DNA of 64,000 nucleotides, taken from positions 52,805,216 through 52,869,215 of the forward strand of contig CM060969.1 of assembly GCA_030765045.1 (NCBI GenBank), read 5' to 3'. Under the pieces are notes generated by a model. The model saw only the letters and a list, made by a program, of their open reading frames with translations. It had not been told where the DNA came from and ran no database searches. A program made the position numbers and the translations under genes. Shown one piece after another: positions 56,761 through 64,000 of this stretch (the first letter of the stretch is position 1; each line of letters begins with the position of its first letter). The stretch comes from Tenodera sinensis. Taxonomy: Eukaryota > Arthropoda > Insecta > Mantodea > Mantidae.

Positions 56761-58275
56761 AAGGTGCAGCTACTGCCAATCTTGACAATGTAAAGTTCAT
56801 GAACTTGGAGTGCACATTATAAAAATGCTATTATAGTTAACTAACTGCAATATTCACCTCTCCTTTACACAACCTTCATTTCTAATAATACATATATTTA
56901 TATAATATTAATACATATAAAGGTATAATTCCTTTTTAAGTTTTCAACATTTTAGGCTAAGCTTTTGGTAGAAATTATTATTATTTTTAATTATATAAAT
57001 TTTAAAGGTAAATCGTTTCTTATTTTTAATATCATAGTTCTAAATATTGCAAAAAAAAAAAAAAAAAAAAAGCGTTTCATAAATTTAGGATGAATAATTT
57101 TTGAATAAGCTACACCAGAACATGAGAAAATGAAAAACTGACAAAAATGGTGTTAACGTTTACACATTTATTTATTCACCTAGGCACTTCATACAACTGC
57201 AGGCTGTTCGCTACCTGACACAAGTGAACGCTGAGCATTGGCAGTGGTACCAATAGCTAAAATAAGTTTGAAAATTCTCTTTAACAGCAAGACTTGGTTC
57301 AGAGACCTGTGACCACCAGACATGGTAAAGTTTCTAAATGTTCCCAAAACGGACAGTGGCTACTGATCAACACCTATGTGTAAAAAATGCTAATTCGGGG
57401 TCAAATATTTTATCAGATAAGTTTAACTACGTAATCTTATTCCATACATTCCAAACCTTAATAATAACAACAATAAAAATATTTTTTTAAATATAAAAAC
57501 TGAAGTACCTTCTCATCTTAAAGGTTTGTTTTGATAAATGACTATACACATTTTATGCTACTTAGCACCAATTACTATTCATTATAGTATCTGTTGTTAC
57601 AAAGTACAATGCAGCATTTTAGTTTTGTCTCGCCTTAAATTTTAATAAAATTATAGTAATTACTTTGGTCCCATTATGATTACTTATAGGGTACAGTCAA
57701 ATGCGCCACTTATTTCCTTTCTTTGCCACTACCCTACCCTACTGGATCTATTGAACTAAATGTTTCAATAGTATTTTTAATGGAAATGGATGTTTTATTT
57801 ATCTCCTGAACCCAAAAATGTTCATCGAAGCACTTCCTATGCATGTGCCTTTGCGTGTGAACAACTTACCTTAGAACGAAACATTAAAAATCCCAAATTT
57901 TATATTTAAGTCAGACATCCTATGCAAAGCGAAAACGTTCAGAGAGTTTCCTTCACCTTAAAGTTTTCATTTGTTTGTTTTTTCAAAAGTGGCTCCAGTT
58001 ATTTTGAATACATTTTATCACCAGTTTTATATATCCTAATGTATAAGATGTGTAGGTATCTTCCATTTTCTGTAAAATTTCTATTCATTTTTATTGAATT
58101 TTTGTATCACTAGAATATCATAGGCTCTATTTCAGAAAACAACTAAATCATAAACAATTTATGTCAAATACAATTTTTGAAATTTCTGAACTATTCTCTG
58201 CTATTATTTAAGGTTTGCGAATGTTTAAACGGCGCACTTTGAAATCTTAGTTTTTAAGGCTTTTCTTTTTATTTT
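56761..58275. other. unassigned AT-rich stretch with poly-A at 57051-57071
   Basis: Nothing recognised beyond the A run and AT-rich sequence. Confidence 0.5.
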
Positions 58276-58380
58276 CTCTAATACCATGAATAGTAAGTAG
58301 AAATATTGTATTCGAACCAAAAGTTCGATGTGGAGATTTCACCGTATATATCCATATATAGAATATATAACATATTATAT
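58276..58380 (+). repeat. repeat family P, 5' fragment
   Basis: ATAGTAAGTAGAAATATTGT then AAAAGTTCGATGTGGAGATT and TCACCG, matching the start of P, then lost. Confidence 0.6.
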
Positions 58381-59930
58381 TTTGCTGCAGTAAGCTGTTA
58401 TTTAAGTTTTAGGGTTTCCTAAACGGATGCACAGAATTTCATTGCTTATTTGAAAAATATTAGGACATTAATTTCATTTATCAAATATCTGAACTATGAA
58501 AATACAATACTCAAATATAGAATCAAAATATAATAACAAAACCATTTGAGCCATTTTATAGAAAATGGAAAAAACCTGAGAACTGTTATACGTAACCAAA
58601 CACTTTGTATTCTCAGAAGAAGCGGATTTAATTATGAAGCTTTTTTGTATTTATTCGACTTTTTGATTTATTTAGTTATGCTGTTCATTTTAAAGAGATG
58701 AAAATTACTTTTTAAACTTATATTTTTCTTGCTGGATTTCTTGCTGCAGTGTTCATGAGCTTTCCAGTTAGCTCAGAAATACATTTATTTTAATAGTAAT
58801 TAATAGGCAAAGAGGATCACGTGAGGGATTACGTATGAAAGCGCAATATTTAGAGGTAGACTGCTATAAGTTTTATCTTCTTATTTTTTGCAGATTTATG
58901 TAAGTTTAATTGAAGTGTGTATGATCACAGGTTGTCTTAACATATATGTAATTAGAAAACTAGTGAAATAAAATGATAGTTTACGGAATTAACTCTGTAT
59001 TGCTAAGGGTTACTCAAGTATTTTATTGTAATCTATTGATTAATACCAGGCGGTACATTTTGTATTGAAGCATTATTTATGAGAGATACTATATATTTGC
59101 CTTCAGGATATCTTATTCTTTTGCACTGAATGATTGAGCTTCAGAAATACGTGAACTATAGCAGATTTTAATGTGCTGTAAAATAACGAAGCATTTAGAA
59201 ATGTTTTACAACCGTTTGGGGAAAGCGTGTTTGAAAATAGTTTAATTAACAGCGCAGTAGATATATTGTAGTTAGCTATAAACTCATACCCTGCCCATTA
59301 TTTTACCTTGCCTCCTAATTTTCCAATTATAAGCAATTAAAAGCGCCTAAACAGAAATATATTTTTTTTATTTCGGCTACAAATTAATGAGCTGCTTCAG
59401 TTAAAAATGGTTAGCTAACCCTATACGTGAATGAGATGTGCTTAATTGTATGTACACATATTAGGAACACTATTTGCCCAAAATGGTTCACTGATTTAAA
59501 GCGCGATAAGGCGTTTTATGTACGCTGCAATGAATTTCAGCAAACATTGCTTTATAGGCGGAGTTTTGTTTAATACAACTTTGACAATTATTATTTACTA
59601 TATTATAAAGACAATATGTTACATATTCACTTAATTTAGCTTTTATGCTAGGATTAGTTTGTCATGAAATTGGAACAGGCCATATGGCTTAATCCTTACT
59701 GGAGGACAAGAAGAGAAAATAAAAAGAAAGGGATCCTCGAGATGATTTACTCAACTTTCTGTGGTCAGCAAGTTCTTTCCAAATGAGTGAAATTAAAATA
59801 TATTTGTGTGAAATGCAAATATTTAAAATAATCCATTAGTAATACAAAATTGGAGTGATGTATGAGGTTAGAAAGTACGTTTAAAGAGTTGAGGAATAAA
59901 GAAGGAAGAAAGAAAGAAAAAGTAAGGGTT
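58381..59930. other. unassigned AT-rich stretch
   Basis: Nothing recognised. Confidence 0.5.
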
Positions 59931-59937
59931 TTTACAA

Positions 59938-60590
59938 TCACTACTGCTTCTTATAGTAAGTAGAGGAATTAATATAGTCAATATAAAATTCGATATCGAA
60001 ATATCACCGGAAATGTCACTTTGAGCTTCCTGCATTAAAACAAAATCATTTTTACTAAAAAAGGTCCACGCGTGTGTGTTCACCCGGCGTGTGTCTGTGA
60101 ACACCATAAATAGAAAACGAAATGTCAGTTAAATACGAAATTCATCATTTAAGCTCAGCATATACCATGGATACATTAGAAAAAGTTTCGAGAAAACTTC
60201 ACGTTCTATATGGAAACCGTACCCTCCCTCATATATGGAAATATTTTTGTTATAATTTTTTTTATAAAAATTACTAATTATGTAGTTTGGCTAAATCACC
60301 ATAGGTTTAAAATATTTATATACCAAGTAAAATGTATACCTGCGAATATCTTGTGTGAAGTCTTCTTCATTCTGATTTAATTTTGCATTCTTTTTGTGGC
60401 AATTGTCGTTTCCAAGATGTTCTTTCTTATTACTTTAAACTTTCCAATACTTGATTTCTTTTCAAGTCCTAAGTTCTTATTTGTCATTGTTTTTAGTGGT
60501 CATGCAAAGAATGGCCTTCACATAGCAACCCGTTTTCTAACATCTATTTCTTCAGTAGATATCCCGTACTTCTCTTGTTTTTAATTGATT
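59938..60590 (+). repeat. repeat family P, diverged copy
   Basis: CACTACTGCTTCTTATAGTA, AAATTCGATATCGAAATATC, ACCGGAAATGTCAC, a GT-rich run, and AGAAAACGAAATGTCAGTTA. Similarity fades after ~60400. Confidence 0.65.
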
Positions 60591-60600
60591 CACCAGATTG

Positions 60601-61231
60601 TGCAAAATTCTTCACGAAAATTGGCACAGCATTCTTGCATGAGTAAATACTTCGAAAAAACAACATAAACCTGACCTAATGAATAATGAAAAGGCGCGCT
60701 ACCAAGATAATCGAACTAACGCTATGATGGATTCTTGGAGTATGCGCAGTAATTCAGTTTTATAATTTAGATGGTTGGAAGGTGTTAATGGTATCATAAA
60801 TACAATATAATTAAATTGGTTAGCATTTCTTTGAATAAATGATTTTCTATATTGCTGAAATTATATTCATTTTTGTTTTATGAGAATTCGCAAGTTCTAA
60901 TCGCCCATTTCCATTCTCATTACAAATAAACAATCCATTGATTGATCTCATAAGCTCCTCCATACCGATGCTTTTTTCGCTTTCCTTTGATACGGATACT
61001 ATGGAGCTATACAAGGTTAAAATTATAGGGAGGATCTCAACATGAAATATAATCTGGATTATTTTACATAAATTTCCACATCCTAAGACTGCCAAGGAAA
61101 GCAACCCATACTTCTTATTGCTTTATTTAATGCCGCTTTAACAGATAGGTCTTATCGCGACATCTTGAGGTTACGTAGAATGGAGTAAACAAGTTACAAC
61201 AAAATATTCACAAGTTAATAACATAACAATA
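60601..61231. other. unassigned AT-rich stretch
   Basis: A minus-strand 85-codon frame (60847-61104) is unrecognised. Confidence 0.45.
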
Positions 61232-61558
61232 AAACCCCCAACAGCCCAATGTGGGACAAGACTTGCCAATCAGTCGCTGCGTCCGCCACCTCTGTATCAT
61301 GTGGGGGTGCAGAACTGGAAGGTGGGGCATGGTCAGCGCCCCGAACCCTCCCGGACGGTTATGCGGCCTTCGCAACCTGGGGCCGCTACTTCTACAAGCA
61401 GCTCGTTGATTCGTCAACTCTTAGGGACCTAACGAGGCTGAACATGTGCCAGACCTCCCAGTGGGGGGAAAACCCGACGGCGGTACAGCGGATCGAACGC
61501 GGGTCCTCGACTCCAGATACAAGCGCGGTACTTCTGCGCTACGGAGGCAGAAATCGAG
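61232..61558 (-). mobile_element. tRNA-derived SINE, family B (head type b)
   Basis: Minus strand: CTCCGTAGCGCAGAAGTACC (A box, eroded), GGACCCGCGTTCGATCCGC (B box), and body through GACCATGCCCCACCTTCCAG to GGACGCAGCGACTGATTGGC. The 155-codon plus-strand frame over it is not a gene. No clear duplication. Confidence 0.85.
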
Positions 61559-61559
61559 G

Positions 61560-62890
61560 AATAATTGAGGTGTATGTAAAGAGATTACAATGCATTAAAC
61601 AAATCGTTCACAGATTAAACACAAACGATGAAAATCGTCAGTTAAATGAGATGAGTTGCTGCAGTCCACTAGATGTCAAGAATCATTATACATTTGTAGA
61701 GTTGAGTGGATGTTAAGCATATAACTTGGTGCAGCAAGAGTTTCAAAAATTTCTGCAGGAATGTTGTGTTGTCTTCCTGCATTGACGTACTTGGTACAGC
61801 TGGCTCCAAATGTTTTCCGAGACAGGAAAGACAGGATGGCTGATCGGCAAGTTATGCCAGGTGGTCTCAAAGGTCAACTTGCCACCTGTCTACAGGGATG
61901 AGGGATGTAATAAGCTTACAAGTCCAAAGAGAGTATCATTCCAACATTTCTCTTAGACTTGGTTATCAGAAATTTATCTCAGTGTAAAGAAAACAACATC
62001 AACGTCATAGATTGAGAACGAACTCGCAGCGAGGATGGAAACTAAATATTCGGCATTATAGGCATCATCTCACTCTATAATGAAGTTAAATTTTAAAGTC
62101 TATAAATAATTTTATATTATTTTTATATACCACGTTTCTAAAGCGGACTAAAAGGTACAAAATATGCTTTATGGCAGCTGTGCGCATGCAATAGACAATC
62201 GATGCACGAATAGTACACTTAAATCACTAACAATTTTATCGCAGTGCAAATGATATGAACAGTTGCGTGAATGTTCTCAACGACATCAACTGCCTACGTT
62301 CCTTACTATTATGTACTGCGGTTTATTTGCGTATTTTTAAACTTCAACTTAAATATTTGTGTAACTGAAGAAGCCAGGTGTGTAGAAATTTCATATTTTG
62401 TCAAATTTTGTGTGAGTATATATGTATTTCAAAATCTAATTAAATACTACAACTAAATGTGCAGTGCATGGAAGCTTTATATTCTTTATATTTATATGTA
62501 TTAAATTTCTTACAACTTACACCCAAAATTTATATTTGCAAAATAACTCATTAAAATAATATAATATTATAGTAATATTATTAAAATATTATTAACGAAA
62601 TTATATGCGCTATCTTTGTTGAAATAATTGTTTAAACATTTTTCTTAAACGTCATTATCGGTACCACAAAAGGCAATATTGTTTAAATACGTGCAGAAAA
62701 GAACGTGCTGTTTTCTTTCGTTTGGATAGAATGCAATTGAGTATTTAGATTCTTGTTTGCTCCCCGCCCACACAAGATAGCCGTCCCGGACCAGCTACAG
62801 CATGTGAAAGCAATTCCTAAGAAAATTCTTCGTCTGTTCCCCTACACCCTCTCATCCATCGGAAAACATTTGGAGCCGGCTATATCTATA
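61560..62890. other. unassigned AT-rich stretch
   Basis: No gene or element recognised. Confidence 0.5.
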
Positions 62891-62904
62891 CATGCAGTAA
62901 AAGT

Positions 62905-62970
62905 ATGGCTGATTTAATGGAGTGTTGTACGAGTTACAGTCAGGAATTAATTACTGAGAAAGAAGGTGAG
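62905..62970 (+). CDS. candidate first coding exon, function unknown
   Basis: ATATCTATACATGCAG could be an acceptor ending at ~62898, followed by AAAGTATGGCTG, an acceptable start context. The frame reads MADLMECCTSYSQELITEKE and then meets a donor-like GAAG|GTGAGAA. Short acidic first exons of this kind occur in insect zinc-finger genes, but no domain is visible. Weak evidence. Confidence 0.15.
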
Positions 62971-63090
62971 AATAGGTTAATTTTCTGTGACCTATTCTCG
63001 ATTTGCTTATCACAACTTGATGTTTTCGTGATAATCAGTTCAATGGAAAATGGGAAGTGGAGCTTTTCGTACTATAAGGAGCTTTCTTGA

Positions 63091-63768
63091 TGTCAACTAA
63101 TTCTAATTTCGTTTCCAGATGTCTGCTATCTTCTTAGTAAAATATCTTATTTCATCACTGTAGGGTACCACAGAAGTACTATATGCAGGCCGTTACGTAG
63201 CGCTTGGTGAATTCATCGGCTTTATCACAAAAATTACAATCCGTATTTTGTTGGAAATGTGAGCTATAATTAAGAAACCCTCCTTTTTGTGAGCTATACG
63301 ATACTTACTGTTAAACGTAGGTAAGAAAAGCCTGCCACATTTACCTTTTAGCAGACACGCTTAAATCAGCTAAATCATAACAAGAATTTCCTTTAGCTAT
63401 TTCTGCTTCCTGCTGTGGCAATATCGCTTCCTGATTCTGGGATCTTATTGTATGATGACATTATGATTTCCATTCGGCTCAGTTCGTAGCGTCTAGCAAA
63501 GCTATCTATCGAATCAGTCAGACATAAAGAGGAAGCTTATTGAGAAACCAGGGACAGTCTACTCATGTTGAGTAGGGAATATCTTGGAAGGCGATCCATG
63601 TGCAAAGAAATCTGAAATTCAGCATTCTTTCCTGTCGTGAAAGTTCACAAAGGATTCCATACTAGCAGAAGGAATGCAGGAATTACAATTTTGGAGCGGA
63701 GTAATGGTAGTGTGTAGAGCTTATTTTTCTGTTTATATTAATCGAAATTAACAAATGTCGTAGAAATA
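63091..63768. other. unassigned stretch
   Basis: Nothing recognised. Confidence 0.5.
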
Positions 63769-63769
63769 A

Positions 63770-64000
63770 TTTTAATATCTACGTATTTTCCTTGTAGGTA
63801 CAATAGATACAGGAGAGAGAATACAATAAGCTTAAGCAATACTCAAATCTTTTAAGAGCTAGTCGCTATGTCATGGCTTTGAAATTCCCTTATGTTTGCA
63901 TGACCAGAAAAAAAAATCTGATGTGTTGTGCTCACATGACTTTCTCTACTCTTGTACGTACTAAGCATTCTTGCAATCTCTTATTCCTGTATCTTCTTCG
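63770..64000 (-). repeat. repeat family P, 3' module, runs off the window
   Basis: Plus strand TATTTTCCTTGTAGGTACAA, then CTCACATGACTTTCTCTACT, CTTGTACGTACTAAGCATTC and TTATTCCTGTATCTTCTTCG: the reverse complement of the P 3' module seen at 13165-13345. Confidence 0.75.

Noticed and set aside
61249..61716. 155-codon plus-strand frame
   Set aside because: It runs across a minus-strand SINE B; no domain.

Overview
This is nuclear DNA from an animal with a large, AT-rich, repeat-packed genome. The mixture of tRNA-derived SINEs, mariner/Tc1 relics, Gypsy-like LTR elements, RNase-H-bearing I/LOA-type LINEs and a DUF4817-type transposase domain suggests an insect, and a polyneopteran such as a cockroach or termite would fit. 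I cannot name the species. No ribosome binding sites, operons, rRNA or CRISPR arrays are present. No complete host protein-coding gene is recognisable, so the window reads as intergenic or intronic DNA. Most open frames are microsatellites, SINEs or chance frames.

Layout. 0-2 kb: a mariner relic, then a tRNA-SINE (family A) with a 14-bp target duplication, itself carrying a 78-bp insertion with its own 13-bp duplication, and a 356-bp (AAT)n tail. 2-7.6 kb: nothing recognised. 7.6-8.7 kb: degenerate ~123-bp tandem repeats (family Q). 9.3-14.3 kb: dispersed repeat family P, split by an inverted solo LTR and a young non-autonomous Gypsy-like element whose LTRs (485 bp each) differ at about three positions. 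15-18.8 kb: a candidate host exon, the 5' piece of another Gypsy-like element, a SINE B with a 14-bp duplication, more Q repeats, and a solo LTR (family 2) carrying a 241-bp MITE. 19-28 kb: mostly unique AT-rich DNA with a DUF4817 fragment and another SINE B. 28-31.6 kb: SINE A, a Tc1 relic, a LINE fragment with a (GAA)n tail, and SINE C.

32.7-40.8 kb is a deeply nested block. A family-2 LTR fragment is followed by a P repeat that is split first by a 618-bp retroposon (13-bp duplication) and then by a ~5.8-kb I/LOA-like LINE. The LINE holds decayed endonuclease, reverse transcriptase, RNase H and zinc-knuckle segments, carries a Tc1/mariner relic in its 3' region, and ends in a (CACT)n tail. 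41.7-42.7 kb: SINE B running into a 640-bp compound ATT/CATTAT array. 43-45.3 kb: a mariner relic, a LINE tail with a 12-bp duplication, an (AAT)n array and a solo LTR. 45.7-47.8 kb: a DNA transposon with CACTG-type termini and an orphan, decayed transposase-like protein. This is the most interesting element here. 48.7-52.1 kb: a LINE RT fragment, a long (CACT)n array, a TIR element and a SINE with a 13-bp duplication. 51.9-53.1 kb: P again, followed by a CpG-rich stretch ending in a perfect splice donor (53.18-53.53 kb), the best candidate for a host promoter and first exon. 54-64 kb: AT-rich unique sequence with a long hairpin at 54.24 kb, LINE fragments, P fragments and another SINE B.

The coding relics do not work together as a pathway. 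They are layered mobile elements, and the nesting with target duplications gives a relative order of insertion. All identifications are by eye from motifs and translations. Boundaries without a stated duplication are approximate.
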